Below are positions 38,223 to 47,921 of a stretch of 64,000 nt of DNA, piece after piece (the first letter of the stretch is position 1; the number at the start of each line of letters is the position of its first letter). The DNA lies in contig NZ_JRPA02000001.1 of assembly GCF_000765675.1 (NCBI RefSeq), positions 1 through 64,000 of the forward strand, given 5' to 3'. Below the pieces are notes generated by a model. That model searched no databases. It was not told the origin of the DNA and saw only the letters and a program-made list of their open reading frames with translations. The translations under genes and the position numbers were made by a program. The stretch comes from Helicobacter sp. MIT 05-5294. GTDB lineage: Bacteria; Campylobacterota; Campylobacteria; Campylobacterales; Helicobacteraceae.

Positions 38223-38996
38223 CTAAAGTCTTATTGGGATTTCTTGTGCCTTTAAATATCGCTTCAAGTCCATAATATTAATTTCTTGATAATGAAAAAT
38301 AGAGGCGGCAAGTGCGGCGTCCGCGCCATTTTCAAAGGCTTGTAAGATGTGTTCTTTGTTTCCCGCGCCACCACTTGCGATAAGCGGAATCCCAACGCTT
38401 TTAGAAATCAATCTTAACTGCTCCAAATCATAGCCTGTTTTTGTGCCATCGCAATCCATACTAGTAAGCAGAATCTCGCCCGCCCCACGATTATAGGCTT
38501 CTTTTGTCCATTGCAACAAATCAATCCCGCTATTTTGTCTTCCGCCATGCGTATAGACTTCCCAGCCTCCTTGCCGACTTTCGCTATTGACGCGCTTCTT
38601 TGCGTCTATTGCGACGACAATACATTGTGAGCCAAAGCGTTTTGCGCTTTGTGTGATTAAATCAGGATTCTTGATTGCCGCAGAGTTGAGGCTGATTTTA
38701 TCGCAACCAGCGTTAAGCAAATCATAAATTTGCTCCAAACTTCCAATGCCCCCCCCCACGGTGAGAGGGATAAAGATCTCTCTAGCGACAGAACGCACCA
38801 TTTCTAGCATAGCTCCTCGCGCTTCAATCGTTGCGGTAATATCTAAAAAGGTGAGTTCATCTGCGCCCTCGTCATTATAGCGTTTTGCCACTTCTATGGG
38901 ATTCCCCGCGTCTTGAAGTCCCACGAAATTCACTCCCTTAACCACGCGCCCGTTTTTAATATCTAGGCATGGAATAATGCGTTTTGCTAGTTCCAC
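38223..38996 (-). CDS. hisF: Imidazole glycerol phosphate synthase subunit HisF
   Basis: The cyclase subunit of the HisFH complex; it uses ammonia channelled from HisH to form imidazole glycerol phosphate and AICAR. A TIM barrel of 257 residues starting [24 protein letters not shown], with catalytic Asp in PCLD and VAID, plus GGGIGS and ASGGAGN phosphate loops. I place the start at GTG 38996, because AAGGA sits 5 bases before it and the next residues match the usual HisF N-terminus; the longer frame from 39047 lacks homology. HisH is not adjacent. Confidence 0.94.
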   Translation of the reverse strand: MELAKRIIPCLDIKNGRVVKGVNFVGLQDAGNPIEVAKRYNDEGADELTFLDITATIEARGAMLEMVRSVAREIFIPLTVGGGIGSLEQIYDLLNAGCDKISLNSAAIKNPDLITQSAKRFGSQCIVVAIDAKKRVNSESRQGGWEVYTHGGRQNSGIDLLQWTKEAYNRGAGEILLTSMDCDGTKTGYDLEQLRLISKSVGIPLIASGGAGNKEHILQAFENGADAALAASIFHYQEINIMDLKRYLKAQEIPIRL

Positions 38997-39069
38997 AACA
39001 ATCCTTTGCAATTTTTGTGGAATCTTAACAAAATCCACTTTAAACAACGCGTTTTTTGTGGTTTTCTAG

Positions 39070-39075
39070 TATAAT
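39070..39075 (+). promoter_or_regulatory. -10 element of trpS promoter
   Basis: TATAAT in the context CTAGTATAATTGCG, 50 bases upstream of the trpS ATG. The ribosome site AAGGAA follows at 39116-39121. Confidence 0.55.
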
Positions 39076-39125
39076 TGCGCACAATTAACCCAAATAAATA
39101 GTGATTTTAGTCAAGAAGGAAACCA

Positions 39126-40121
39126 ATGCAACAAAGCAAACCGCGTGTATTTTCAGGGATTCAACCCACAGGCAATATTCATTTAGGCAATTATTTAGGA
39201 GCGGTGAAAAATTGGGTGGATTCGCAAGATAGTTATGAAAATATCTTCTGTGTGGTAAATTCTCACGCAATTACGATTCCGCAAGACCCTAAGATTCTGC
39301 ACCAAAAAACTTATGATTTGTGTGCAATGCTTCTAGCGTGTGGAATAAATCCCCAAAAATCCACGCTTTTTATTCAATCCACAATCCAAGAACATACTTC
39401 TTTAGCGTGGTTGCTTACTTGCATTACGCCAATGGGGGATTTAAGTCGTATGACACAATTTAAAGATAAAAGCCAAAAGAATCCCAAAAATATTTTTGCC
39501 GGGCTTTTTAACTATCCTAATCTAATGAGTGCGGATATTTTGCTCTATAAAAGCAATTTTGTGCCTGTGGGAGAAGACCAAAAGCAACACATTGAATTGG
39601 CGCGGGATACCGCGATGCGCTTTAATCGTGATTTTGGGGAAACTTTTGTCGTGCCTGAACCTCTAATCTTAAAAGAAGGTGCGCGCATTATGGGCTTAGA
39701 TGACCCGAGCAAAAAGATGAGCAAAAGCTCAAGTGATAAGCCCAATCATTCTATCGCGCTCATTGATGCGCCCGAAGTGATTGTTAAGAAATTCAAAAAA
39801 GCCACGACAGATAGCGAGGGAATCATCGCATTTGATAAGAAGCGCGCGGGAGTTTATAATCTGCTAAACATTTATCAATGCTTCACCAAAGAATCGCAAG
39901 AGGCGATAGAAGCGGAGTTTTTCGGGCTTGGCTATGGGAAACTTAAAGAAAGAGTAGCGGAAGTCGTAGTGGAGGGATTGCGCCCGATTCGCGAATCCTA
40001 TGAGAAGCTCATCAATCAAAAGGATTATTTGCATAAAATCCTAGAAGAGGGAGAGAAGTGCGCCCGAGAAATCGCCACTGCAACTTACAAGGAAGCAAAA
40101 GAAAAAATGGGGCTTGTATAG
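39126..40121 (+). CDS. trpS: Tryptophanyl-tRNA synthetase
   Basis: Class I synthetase charging tRNA(Trp). In 331 residues: the HIGH-type motif [17 protein letters not shown] (about 11-27) and KMSKSSSD (about 198-205), with the substrate-binding [11 protein letters not shown] in between. Monocistronic with its own promoter. The 511-base region after it (40122-40632) consists of repeat DNA without a gene. Confidence 0.97.
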   Translation: MQQSKPRVFSGIQPTGNIHLGNYLGAVKNWVDSQDSYENIFCVVNSHAITIPQDPKILHQKTYDLCAMLLACGINPQKSTLFIQSTIQEHTSLAWLLTCITPMGDLSRMTQFKDKSQKNPKNIFAGLFNYPNLMSADILLYKSNFVPVGEDQKQHIELARDTAMRFNRDFGETFVVPEPLILKEGARIMGLDDPSKKMSKSSSDKPNHSIALIDAPEVIVKKFKKATTDSEGIIAFDKKRAGVYNLLNIYQCFTKESQEAIEAEFFGLGYGKLKERVAEVVVEGLRPIRESYEKLINQKDYLHKILEEGEKCAREIATATYKEAKEKMGLV

Positions 40122-40152
40122 GCTTGTGTAAAGGTTGCTTGTGGAATTCTAG

Positions 40153-40312
40153 CGCATTGCGAGAATGAAAGTGTGGCAGTTCGCGATTCTGCTAAGGCAT
40201 TCTTGTGAGAGATTCGTAGGGAATGTTGGCAACTTTTGATTTTGTAATGGAATCTTTTTTGACGAGGTTCTATGTTATGGATTGCTTCGTTCTTGTAGTC
40301 CTTGCAATGACG
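40153..40312. repeat. Dispersed palindromic repeat, degenerate copy
   Basis: CGCATTGCGAG near 40153-40163 and TTATGGATTGCTTCG with CTTGCAATGACG (40275-40312) are the recognisable ends. The interior has GTGGCAGTTCGCG. It lies directly before the cleaner copy at 40340. Confidence 0.5.
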
Positions 40313-40339
40313 GCAGGGTGGAATTGCAATGTGCTACTT

Positions 40340-40469
40340 CGTCATTGCGAAGATTCTGCGATAGTAGAATCGTGGCAATCTATAATCTAAAATCTCGCCA
40401 TTGTGGAATCCGCTTTTATTTAAAATTATAGATTGCCACGAAAATTTTTCAAATTTTCTCGTAATGACG
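40340..40469. repeat. Composite 130-bp palindromic element, best-preserved copy
   Basis: Outer ends CGTCATTGCGA (40340-40350) and TCGTAATGACG (40459-40469) are inverted with one mismatch. Inner arms TCGTGGCAATCTATAAT (40370-40386) and its exact 17-base complement (40425-40441) are perfect. Each half holds its own hairpin: GATTCT...AGAATC (40352-40371) and GAAAATTT-TTC-AAATTTTC (40440-40458). The whole can fold as a cruciform. Confidence 0.8.
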
Positions 40470-40632
40470 CATAGTGTGTGAATCTCTGATATTGGGTTCA
40501 AGAGAAATAAGCAATAAAATTTCTAATGCAAAATTCTTATGCTTGGATTGTTTTGTCTCCCCATTTTATTTGCTTTGCGTAATGACAAAATGTCTTGCAA
40601 GGGCGCAAGGCAAGGCAAAATGCGCAGAATCC

Positions 40633-41496
40633 CTATTGTGTGCGGAAGTCTTTATATTCTGTGGGAATGAGGCAATCTTCAACGCTTAAAATCTGCGAGT
40701 AGATTTTATGGTCGTAGCCGATTTTAAAAAGTGCGTTGATTGCTTTAAGCTGGGTTTCGTTAAGGCTTACAGAATCTTCGTTGGCGTAGAGGTTGAGATA
40801 AGTTTCTAATTGTTTGGAATCCACGCGGATAAGGTTTCTTTCTTGGAGCATGGAAGAGAGCAAGGGTTTGTTGTGGAGCGCGACTTCTACCGCTTTGGTG
40901 AGCATTTCCTCGCAAGTAATAGCAACGCTTAAAGGCAAGGAGCGGCGCAAACACATTCCGCCTAATGGCAAGGGAAGATTTGCTTGGTTTAGTTCGCACC
41001 AAATATCCCAAATTTCGCGTTCTACTTCCAATCTATCATCAAAAGTCAAGATAGATTCGTGAATCAAAACCCCTGCATCAACTTCGCCATTAAGCACAGC
41101 ATTTTCAATTTCAAGGAAGTTTTTATAGACGATTCTAGCCTCGGGATAGGCAATCCTAAAAAGCATTGCATTGGTCGTATGTGCGCCACTTAGAGCGACT
41201 TTGAAGTTTCGTTTTAGGTTTTTGCCTCTAGGCTTAATGAGTTTAGGACCATAACCTGCACCAAAGCTCACGCCGGTTCTTAGGAGGCATTGTTCTAATG
41301 CCAACAAGGGATAAACGCCAAAGGAAATGGCAGAAATGTCTAATTCCCCTTGCAATGCTTTGAGGTTCAGCGTTTCAATGTCCAAAGCGCAGGATTCAAA
41401 GCGAATTTCGGGATTCCCAACCCAACCAAAGTTAATCGCATAATACATAAATAAATCGTCTGCATCGGGCGAATGTCCGACTTTTAGAATTCTCAT
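40633..41496 (-). CDS. mqnD: 1,4-dihydroxy-6-naphthoate synthase (futalosine pathway)
   Basis: An enzyme of the futalosine route to menaquinone, used by Campylobacterota in place of the Men pathway. The 287 residues have a periplasmic-binding-protein-like fold; the start VGHSPDADDLFMYYAI and DIETLNLKALQGELDISAISFGVYP match MqnD. MqnD makes 1,4-dihydroxy-6-naphthoate from cyclic dehypoxanthine futalosine. MqnA is related, but the HSPDxDD start favours MqnD. It overlaps waaF by 4 bases (ATGA). Confidence 0.9.
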   Translation of the reverse strand: MRILKVGHSPDADDLFMYYAINFGWVGNPEIRFESCALDIETLNLKALQGELDISAISFGVYPLLALEQCLLRTGVSFGAGYGPKLIKPRGKNLKRNFKVALSGAHTTNAMLFRIAYPEARIVYKNFLEIENAVLNGEVDAGVLIHESILTFDDRLEVEREIWDIWCELNQANLPLPLGGMCLRRSLPLSVAITCEEMLTKAVEVALHNKPLLSSMLQERNLIRVDSKQLETYLNLYANEDSVSLNETQLKAINALFKIGYDHKIYSQILSVEDCLIPTEYKDFRTQ

Positions 41497-42653
41497 AATG
41501 GCTCACTTGTATTTTTGTTGGATTGTATTTCAAGTTTGCTTATAATGGATTGAATTTTGGCAATCACGAGGTTTGGGGTGAGATGACGCATACAAGCGTG
41601 GAATCCCGCAGAATCTTTAGGCAAGGGGCAAGTCCGCTTCATACAAGGCGCACATTGGAGTGGCTGCCCTAAAGTTTCAAGAGACAAGATATGGGAATTT
41701 TCGGCGTTAAAAGGGCAAGTCTCTCGTGTGTTTGTGGGTCCAAAAAGCGCGAGAGTTGGAATCCCAAACGCACTTGCGATGTGCATAGGACCGCTATCGT
41801 TGGTGAGCAAAAAATCAAGCTGCACAAAATAAGCCATAAGGCTTTCAATCGTAGTTTTTCCGCTAAGATTAAGGATATTTGCTTGTAGATTTTGTGGGAA
41901 ATGCGGAATCTCTTGCAAGGATTTTAGAATTTTTTCGTTGATTGCGTTTTCGCTTTGGACGCCAAAAAGAATCACTTTAAAATCAAGGCGCAACAAAAAC
42001 TCTATCACAAGGGCGAAGTGGGATTCCTCCCAACGCTTTGCCGCTCCAAATGCCGCTCCCGCATTGATTCCTGCGATTTTGGAATCTTTGAAATGTTGCG
42101 GTAAAACAGCCTGTGTAATGGCGTGTTTGGGTGGAGGGTTGAGGTAGAGTTTGGGCGTGGGGTTTGGAATCGCATTAGAGGATTCTAGGGCATTAGGGTC
42201 GTTGTGTTGGACTTGAAATTTTTGAAATTTTGGTGCGTGGAGGGTGGATTCTATCAAAGTAGAGAAGCGCAAAGCCTCGTGGAGATTCTTTGGCTTTTGG
42301 GGGTGTAATGTGAGTAAAAAGCTGCGCATTTCTGTGCTAAATCCAACGCGAAATTTTGTGCGATTAAAGAAAAGCAAAAGCGCGGAAAGCAGGTTGTTTT
42401 GGAAAGTAAATCCCAAATCACAAGGTGGAATGGATTTGGCAAGAGAATAGAGGTTTGGGATTCTAAACTTTGCCTTTTTGCTTCGGTCTTCTATCACGCT
42501 TACACGCGGATAATGTGCAAAGAGTGCTATGCTGACGCCACTTCCAACAAGATAAAAATGCGCATGGGGGAATCGCAAAAACAAAATTTCAAGCGCATAA
42601 GTTGCCATAACCGCGTCCCCAAGCCAATTTGGGATTCTAACTAAGATATTCAT
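41493..42653 (-). CDS. waaF: Lipopolysaccharide heptosyltransferase II
   Basis: A GT9 transferase adding the second L,D-heptose to the LPS inner core on the cytoplasmic face. In 386 residues: RIPNWLGDAVMATYALEIL (about 6-24), AGINAGAAFGAAKRWEESHF (about 193-212), and the donor-binding LLTNDSGPMHIASAFGIPTLALFGPT (about 284-309). The C-terminal Cys cluster (CAPCMKRTCP) is common in WaaF. It lies between mqnD and a GT4 gene with 4-base overlaps on both sides, and uses the product of hldD/hldE at 32-35 kb. Confidence 0.93.
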   Translation of the reverse strand: MNILVRIPNWLGDAVMATYALEILFLRFPHAHFYLVGSGVSIALFAHYPRVSVIEDRSKKAKFRIPNLYSLAKSIPPCDLGFTFQNNLLSALLLFFNRTKFRVGFSTEMRSFLLTLHPQKPKNLHEALRFSTLIESTLHAPKFQKFQVQHNDPNALESSNAIPNPTPKLYLNPPPKHAITQAVLPQHFKDSKIAGINAGAAFGAAKRWEESHFALVIEFLLRLDFKVILFGVQSENAINEKILKSLQEIPHFPQNLQANILNLSGKTTIESLMAYFVQLDFLLTNDSGPMHIASAFGIPTLALFGPTNTRETCPFNAENSHILSLETLGQPLQCAPCMKRTCPLPKDSAGFHACMRHLTPNLVIAKIQSIISKLEIQSNKNTSEPL

Positions 42654-43795
42654 TGTTTTAGCTCATTAATGATTTGCAAGGTTTGTCGGAGATTGTTTTG
42701 AATGCTTAGGTGGTGAACCGCGTTACTACAACTTTTTTGCGATTCTTCTAGGAGATTGGGATTGCTTAGCAGTTGGGTTAAAATATCCCCACCTTTTATA
42801 AAATCTTGCGGCGAATCTAGTAAAAATTCTTGATTAAATAACTCTCCCGCTCCATTTTGTTTGGTGGTTATAATCGCATTGCCAAAACTCGCGGCTTCTA
42901 GGGTTGCATTAGAACATGGCTCATAGGTTGTAGGAAACAAAAAAATATCACTTGCAGCATAAAAGGGTGAAACTTCTGTTTGCGCACCTAGAAATAATAC
43001 GCTTTCAAGGATTCCTAATTCTTTTGCAAGGTTTTCATAATGCTTTTGGTGCTTCTCTTTGCCGACAATCAAAAAATGCCAATTCTTATTAGAAATGCGA
43101 GAAAGCATCAAAAGAGATTCCTTTACGCCTTTTCTTGCATAACCACTTCCGACAAAAAGCACAAGTGTTTTGTGGGCTAATATTGGGAATTTTTGACAAA
43201 GATTCGCTTTAGCAGCGGTTTTGTCAAGCGGGTTTGGCAGAGAAATGCCATTATAAATGACACGAATTTTTTGCGGAGGAATCCCGAACCTTTCTATTAA
43301 GGAATCCCGAATCATTTTGGAGTTTGTAATGATGATTTTAGCATTTGCAAAAAGCCTAGATTCCACAAAAGTATAAATGGGATTCATTGGATTGAAATAG
43401 GATTTGAATTTTAGCCAAACATTGCCCTTAGCTTTGATTTCTAACCATTGCTTGTGGATTCCATCACCTGCACGGTAAATATCGCAATGTAAAACTCGCT
43501 CTAAGCTAAAATAAATAGCATTAGGGTTTTGGCGATAATGTTTTTCGTAAGAAAAAAGAAAGAAAAGGAATCTTGAAAATGCAGGGAAAAAAGAGGGCAA
43601 AATAACGCGAAATTCTGGAGATTGTCCATAATCACCACTAGAAAAAACTTCAATTTTCGGCGGTGTTTGTTTGGAATCTTCGCCATTGGAAGCGGATTCT
43701 TGTTCTGTTTGTTCTAGGGCATTTTTTAGCCTTGTTAAGTATTTTTCTGCGCCGCCAACTTTGGAGTTTTTGAATCTAACAAAAACGAGATTCAT
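42650..43795 (-). CDS. Glycosyltransferase family 4, WaaG-like
   Basis: A 381-residue GT-B glycosyltransferase. The N-terminal VGGAEKYLTRLKNAL, the IYRAGDGIHKQWLE segment, the ARKGV stretch in GSGYARKGVKESL and the nucleotide-sugar site TTYEPCSNATLEAASFGNAIITT are typical of WaaG-type LPS core glucosyltransferases, but the sugar cannot be set from sequence. It lies between waaF and aroK with 4-base overlaps on both sides. Confidence 0.82.
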   Translation of the reverse strand: MNLVFVRFKNSKVGGAEKYLTRLKNALEQTEQESASNGEDSKQTPPKIEVFSSGDYGQSPEFRVILPSFFPAFSRFLFFLFSYEKHYRQNPNAIYFSLERVLHCDIYRAGDGIHKQWLEIKAKGNVWLKFKSYFNPMNPIYTFVESRLFANAKIIITNSKMIRDSLIERFGIPPQKIRVIYNGISLPNPLDKTAAKANLCQKFPILAHKTLVLFVGSGYARKGVKESLLMLSRISNKNWHFLIVGKEKHQKHYENLAKELGILESVLFLGAQTEVSPFYAASDIFLFPTTYEPCSNATLEAASFGNAIITTKQNGAGELFNQEFLLDSPQDFIKGGDILTQLLSNPNLLEESQKSCSNAVHHLSIQNNLRQTLQIINELKQ

Positions 43796-44283
43796 AATCT
43801 CTCCAATATTTCTTGCGTGATTGTGGAAATGCTTTGATTGGCGTTAATAATATAATGTGCGCAAGATTGATAGTGTGGAAGACGCTCGTGATAGAGTTTT
43901 AGAGCTAAATCGTAATCTTGAAATAAAGGACGCTTTTCTCTTTGCTCTGCGTCAAGCCTCTCTACGATTCTATCAAACTCTAAATGCAAAAAGAAAACCT
44001 TACCCATTGAGCGGACATCGCAAAACAGGGGCATTCCGCCACCTGTAGAGACGATTGCGTTTTGGATATTGTGCGCGACGAAATGGCAGAATTTGCGCTC
44101 CAAATCCCTAAAATAATCTTCTCCAAAAGAATCAAAAATTGCTTTGATACTCAAATCCTCGTTGGATTCAATCAAGGCATCACTATCTAATACCAATGCG
44201 CCTTGTGCGCGGTGCAAAGCCTTTGCAATCGTGCTTTTGCCACTCCCCATAAATCCAATTAAGACGCAATTAGTAGAGTTCAA
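43792..44283 (-). CDS. aroK: Shikimate kinase
   Basis: Phosphorylates shikimate in aromatic amino-acid synthesis. Walker A GFMGSGKST, the shikimate-binding DSDALIE, and the TGGGMPLF and REKRPLF motifs are clear. The longest frame starts at 44337, inside the AMIN gene. TTG at 44283 gives LNSTNCVLIGFMG, matching H. pylori AroK (MQHLVLIGFMG, from memory), with GGAGGGG 9 bases upstream, so I prefer TTG 44283 (about 163 residues). It then overlaps the AMIN gene by 14 bases. Confidence 0.88.
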   Translation of the reverse strand: MNSTNCVLIGFMGSGKSTIAKALHRAQGALVLDSDALIESNEDLSIKAIFDSFGEDYFRDLERKFCHFVAHNIQNAIVSTGGGMPLFCDVRSMGKVFFLHLEFDRIVERLDAEQREKRPLFQDYDLALKLYHERLPHYQSCAHYIINANQSISTITQEILERL

Positions 44284-45124
44284 TTTGGAAAACCCCTCCG
44301 TCTTTTTGTTTGAGCGTGTATTTGTATTGCCCATCAAGATTTAGCGTGATACGATAAAAATCCAAATGTGTGCTTAAAGAAACTTTTGGGATTGAGGGAA
44401 TTTGTGTTTCAAAGGTTTCTTGAAGCTGTGTTTTGTCGGGTGCTTTGAAATCTAGCACTAAGCGTGTGGGCGAAGCAAGTGTGAAATCACGGAGTAGGCG
44501 TAGCGAAGAAGTGAGGCTGATGGTGTTTTTAGTGATTTCAAAATCAAATAAACCACCTAAAGCGAAGCCTTGCAAATCTAAAACTTCGGGAGATTTTGGC
44601 TGCACTTCTTGGCTTAAAATAAGCGGAAAATGCCAATCAATATCGCCTTCAAGATTCTGTTCAATGCTTGTGATAGAACCATTAAGGTTTTGGTATTCTA
44701 CAATGATTTTTTTGATTTTTCTTGCAGTAGAGGGCAGAATCAGCTCGGTTTTAGTAAATAAGTCTAGCTGTGGGGCATTGCCGATTTGTCCGCTTTCTTT
44801 GGGTGTAATAATAGGCGTGAAAGGGTCGCGACTTCTTTTGGTGGCATTATTTTCGTCTGCTTTGCTTAAAGGCGTTTGGTCGGGTTCTAACGCATCTTGG
44901 GATTGCGCAGGTTGTGAAGCATTTTGGGATTCTTTTGGTGTTTGGGTGAGATTATTATTTCGCGTATGGGTATTTTGAGATTCCGCAGTTTGTGTATTTG
45001 AGGAAGATTGTTTTTGTGTGTCAATGTTTAGGGTTGGAATCTCGGGCAATGCTTCTAGTTTGTTTTCTTGAGCAAATGCCACACTTGCAATCATCACACC
45101 GAAGATTAAGGTTAAATATTTCAT
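44270..45124 (-). CDS. Exported AMIN-domain protein
   Basis: A 284-residue periplasmic protein with signal peptide MKYLTLIFGVMIASVAFA, a Ser/Gln/Asn/Thr-rich low-complexity region (about 30-105) and a C-terminal beta-rich AMIN-like domain (TRLVLDFKAPDKTQL ... FYRITLNLDGQYKYTL). AMIN domains bind peptidoglycan and target amidases or secretins to the envelope; here there is no attached enzyme. H. pylori HP0156 holds the same position between the FtsB-like gene and aroK. Overlaps both neighbours by a few bases. Confidence 0.85.
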   Translation of the reverse strand: MKYLTLIFGVMIASVAFAQENKLEALPEIPTLNIDTQKQSSSNTQTAESQNTHTRNNNLTQTPKESQNASQPAQSQDALEPDQTPLSKADENNATKRSRDPFTPIITPKESGQIGNAPQLDLFTKTELILPSTARKIKKIIVEYQNLNGSITSIEQNLEGDIDWHFPLILSQEVQPKSPEVLDLQGFALGGLFDFEITKNTISLTSSLRLLRDFTLASPTRLVLDFKAPDKTQLQETFETQIPSIPKVSLSTHLDFYRITLNLDGQYKYTLKQKDGGVFQIELY

Positions 45125-45366
45125 TGGGGTTCAAGTCCTTTCAATTCAAAAAGTTCTTTTTGTAGGTTGGCGTTTTCGTGCATTAAGCGATTTACTTCCG
45201 TGCTCATTTGGGATTCCTTATCCTTAAGTCCCATAAGCACACTTAAAGAGTTGTTTCCAAAGAGGAGATTGCCAAAATAAACTCCTACAAGGCAAATCAA
45301 CAAAACAAGGCTTAAAAAGGGCAAAAGCTTGTAGAATCCACCCTTTTTAAAGGTTGGCGGTTCCAT
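45121..45366 (-). CDS. FtsB/DivIC-like septum protein
   Basis: An 81-residue protein with one N-terminal membrane helix (LLPFLSLVLLICLVGVYFGNLLF, about 14-36) and a short coiled coil (about 50-78). This is the size and topology of FtsB/DivIC, the small division protein that links FtsL and FtsQ. Sequence identity is too low for certainty. It follows eno directly, as FtsB follows enolase in many bacteria, which strengthens the assignment. Confidence 0.78.
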   Translation of the reverse strand: MEPPTFKKGGFYKLLPFLSLVLLICLVGVYFGNLLFGNNSLSVLMGLKDKESQMSTEVNRLMHENANLQKELFELKGLEPQ

Positions 45367-46640
45367 TATTTTGCAAAAAGCTTTTTACCAAGATAAACAG
45401 GGAATCCCAACTCGTTTTGAATTGCTAATAAGCGGTTGTATTTCGCCATACGCTCACTTCTTGCTGTGGAGCCTGTTTTGATTTCACCTGTATTTAATGC
45501 TACGGCAAAATCAGCGATGAAGCTATCCTCGCTTTCTCCGCTACGATGGCTCATAATGCAGCGGTAATTGTTGCGTTGTGCAAGGCGGACGGTTTGCATT
45601 GTTTGGCTGACCGTTCCGATTTGGTTAGGTTTAATCAAAACTGCGTTTGCAATATTTTTCGCAATTCCTTCTTCTAAAATCTTAGCATTAGTTACAAACA
45701 AATCATCCCCTACAAGTTGCACCTTGTTTCCGAGTTTTTGCGTGAGTTTGCTCCAACCCTCCCAATCGTCTTCGCTTAAGCCGTCTTCAATGGAGACAAT
45801 AGGATATTTTGCGATGAGTTTTTCGTAATATTCAATGAGTTCTTCACTGCTTAGGTTTTTGCCCTCACCTTTGAGGCAATAAATGCCTTGTTCATTGACA
45901 AATTCGCTACTTGCGACATCAAGCGCGATGGCGATTTGTTCGCCCTCCTTATATCCTGCTTTTTTGACGGCTTCAAGAATAATTTGAATCGGCTCTTCAT
46001 TGGTTTTTAGATTCGGTGCGAATCCTCCCTCATCGCCAATGCTTGTAATGTGTTTGGAATCCTTGAGAAGCTTTTTAAGATGTTGGTAAATCTCCGCACT
46101 TGCGCGTAGAGATTCGCTAAAACTTTCAAATCCCACAGGCATAATCATATATTCTTGAAAATCCACCGTGTTATCTGCGTGGCTTCCTCCATTGATAATG
46201 TTTAGCATCGGGATAGGCAAGGTCAATGCGTTTGCTCCGCCTAAATAACGATAAAGCGGGAGATTTAGGCTCTTAGCTGCTGCTCTTGCAACCGCCATTG
46301 AGACGCCCAAAGCTGCGTTTGCACCTATGTTTGAGAAGTTGTCCGTCCCATCAATTTCTATTAAAAGATTGTCAATTGCCGCTTGATCAAAAGGGCTTAA
46401 TCCGGTAATAGAATCGCAAAGGATTGTATTAATGTTTTCACACGCTTTTAAAACGCCTTTACCTAAGAATCGCTCACCGCCATCGCGCAATTCTAAAGCC
46501 TCTCTTTTGCCCGTGCTTGCACCACTTGGCACAATCGCACTTGCCACGCTCCCATCACTTAAAAGAATCGTGGCTTTCACCGTTGGGTTACCTCTGCTGT
46601 CTAATACTTCTTGTGCGTTTAACTCGTCAATGTAAATCAT
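45366..46640 (-). CDS. eno: Enolase
   Basis: Interconverts 2-phosphoglycerate and phosphoenolpyruvate. The 424 residues show [12 protein letters not shown] (about 15-26), [16 protein letters not shown], the metal-binding [31 protein letters not shown] and [19 protein letters not shown] (about 364-382). It overlaps by 1 base both the small exported gene upstream (TAATG) and the FtsB-like gene downstream. Confidence 0.98.
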   Translation of the reverse strand: MIYIDELNAQEVLDSRGNPTVKATILLSDGSVASAIVPSGASTGKREALELRDGGERFLGKGVLKACENINTILCDSITGLSPFDQAAIDNLLIEIDGTDNFSNIGANAALGVSMAVARAAAKSLNLPLYRYLGGANALTLPIPMLNIINGGSHADNTVDFQEYMIMPVGFESFSESLRASAEIYQHLKKLLKDSKHITSIGDEGGFAPNLKTNEEPIQIILEAVKKAGYKEGEQIAIALDVASSEFVNEQGIYCLKGEGKNLSSEELIEYYEKLIAKYPIVSIEDGLSEDDWEGWSKLTQKLGNKVQLVGDDLFVTNAKILEEGIAKNIANAVLIKPNQIGTVSQTMQTVRLAQRNNYRCIMSHRSGESEDSFIADFAVALNTGEIKTGSTARSERMAKYNRLLAIQNELGFPVYLGKKLFAK

Positions 46641-46876
46641 TAGTTCTCCTTATTTGATGCGCTAGATTGTTGGGAAGATTTAGAATCATGGGATTCTTGT
46701 TTTGTTTGTGGGTTGCTCTCGTTAGGTTTGCTTGTCAAAGAAGCCTTATCCTCTTCGCTTAGCGTAAAGCCTCCTGCGCCTGAAACCATACAGCAAGAAT
46801 CCTCGTTAGCTAAAAGCATTTTAGGGATTCCAAACAAAGCCACCGCTAGAGTGATTGTCAAGATTTTTTTCATCAT
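46640..46876 (-). CDS. Small exported protein of unknown function
   Basis: A 78-residue protein with a signal peptide ([23 protein letters not shown]) and a mature part [23 protein letters not shown] followed by a Ser/Gln/Lys/Asn-rich disordered tail. The adjacent Cys pair could bind metal or be oxidised in the periplasm; there is no lipobox. It lies 7 bases after recA and overlaps eno by 1 base. No family recognised. Confidence 0.7.
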   Translation of the reverse strand: MMKKILTITLAVALFGIPKMLLANEDSCCMVSGAGGFTLSEEDKASLTSKPNESNPQTKQESHDSKSSQQSSASNKEN

Positions 46877-46883
46877 TTACTCC

Positions 46884-47921
46884 TTAGGATTCTACTTCAT
46901 CGGAATCATCACTAGATAAATCATCAGAGATTGAAATAGACGCTTTGATTTTCTCGCCAATCTCTTGGGCAATCTCTGGATTCTCTTTTAAAAAAGCCTT
47001 TGCATTTTCTTTGCCTTGCCCAAGTTTTTTGTCTTGATAGCTTAGCCACGCGCCGCTTTTATCCACAATATCTAGTTTGACGCCATAGTCAATTAGTTCT
47101 CCCTCTCTGCTGATTCCCTCACCAAACATAATGTCAAATTCTGCGCCTCTAAAAGGTGGTGCGACTTTGTTTTTAACAACTTTAGCTTTGACGCGATTCC
47201 CGATATTTTGTTCGCCTTGTTTGAGCGTTGCGATTCTACGCACATCAATCCGCACACTTGCATAAAATTTTAGTGCATTTCCACCTGTGGTGGTTTCGGG
47301 GCTTCCATAGCCCATCATACCGATTTTCATACGAATTTGATTGATAAAAATCACGGTGGTATTCATTTTGTGAATGACGCCGGTTACTTTTCGCAATGCC
47401 TGACTCATCAAACGCGCTTGTAGTCCGACATGCTGGTCTCCCATATCGCCATCAATCTCGCTTTTTGGTGTGAGTGCCGCCACGGAGTCAATCACGATTA
47501 AATCTACGCCACCGCTTCTCGTGAGCGTTTCTAAGATTTCTAATGCTTGTTCGCCAAAATCTGGCTGGGAAACAAGCAGATTTTCTACATCTACGCCTAG
47601 TCGTTTAGCATAAGTAACATCAAGTGCGTGTTCTGCGTCAATAAAAGCACAGATTCCGCCTTTTTTTTGGCATTCCGCGACAATCTGCAATGCCAAAGTG
47701 GTTTTACCCGAGCTTTCTGGTCCATAAACCTCTATAATGCGCCCTTTTGGCACACCACCGATTCCAAGTGCAATATCAAGCCCCAAAGAACCTGTGCTAA
47801 TGGAATCAATTTTTTCTACCGGTTTGTCGCCAAGCCTGATTAATGCGCCCTTTCCAAAGGCTTTATCAATTTGCTTAATGGCAAGTTCAATCGCTTTTTG
47901 TTTGTTTTCGTCCAACGCCAT
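46884..47921 (-). CDS. recA: Recombinase A
   Basis: Strand-exchange protein for homologous recombination, natural transformation and repair. The 345 residues contain Walker [13 protein letters not shown] (about 66-77), the [10 protein letters not shown] box and the loop regions [10 protein letters not shown] and [19 protein letters not shown]. The C-terminus is acidic ([13 protein letters not shown]). No LexA-type operator was noticed; Helicobacter lacks a classical SOS response. Confidence 0.98.
   Translation of the reverse strand: MALDENKQKAIELAIKQIDKAFGKGALIRLGDKPVEKIDSISTGSLGLDIALGIGGVPKGRIIEVYGPESSGKTTLALQIVAECQKKGGICAFIDAEHALDVTYAKRLGVDVENLLVSQPDFGEQALEILETLTRSGGVDLIVIDSVAALTPKSEIDGDMGDQHVGLQARLMSQALRKVTGVIHKMNTTVIFINQIRMKIGMMGYGSPETTTGGNALKFYASVRIDVRRIATLKQGEQNIGNRVKAKVVKNKVAPPFRGAEFDIMFGEGISREGELIDYGVKLDIVDKSGAWLSYQDKKLGQGKENAKAFLKENPEIAQEIGEKIKASISISDDLSSDDSDEVES

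Noticed and set aside
9304-40469. CRISPR array as an explanation of the repeats
   Set aside because: Copies are scattered, palindromic and without regular spacers, and no cas gene is present.
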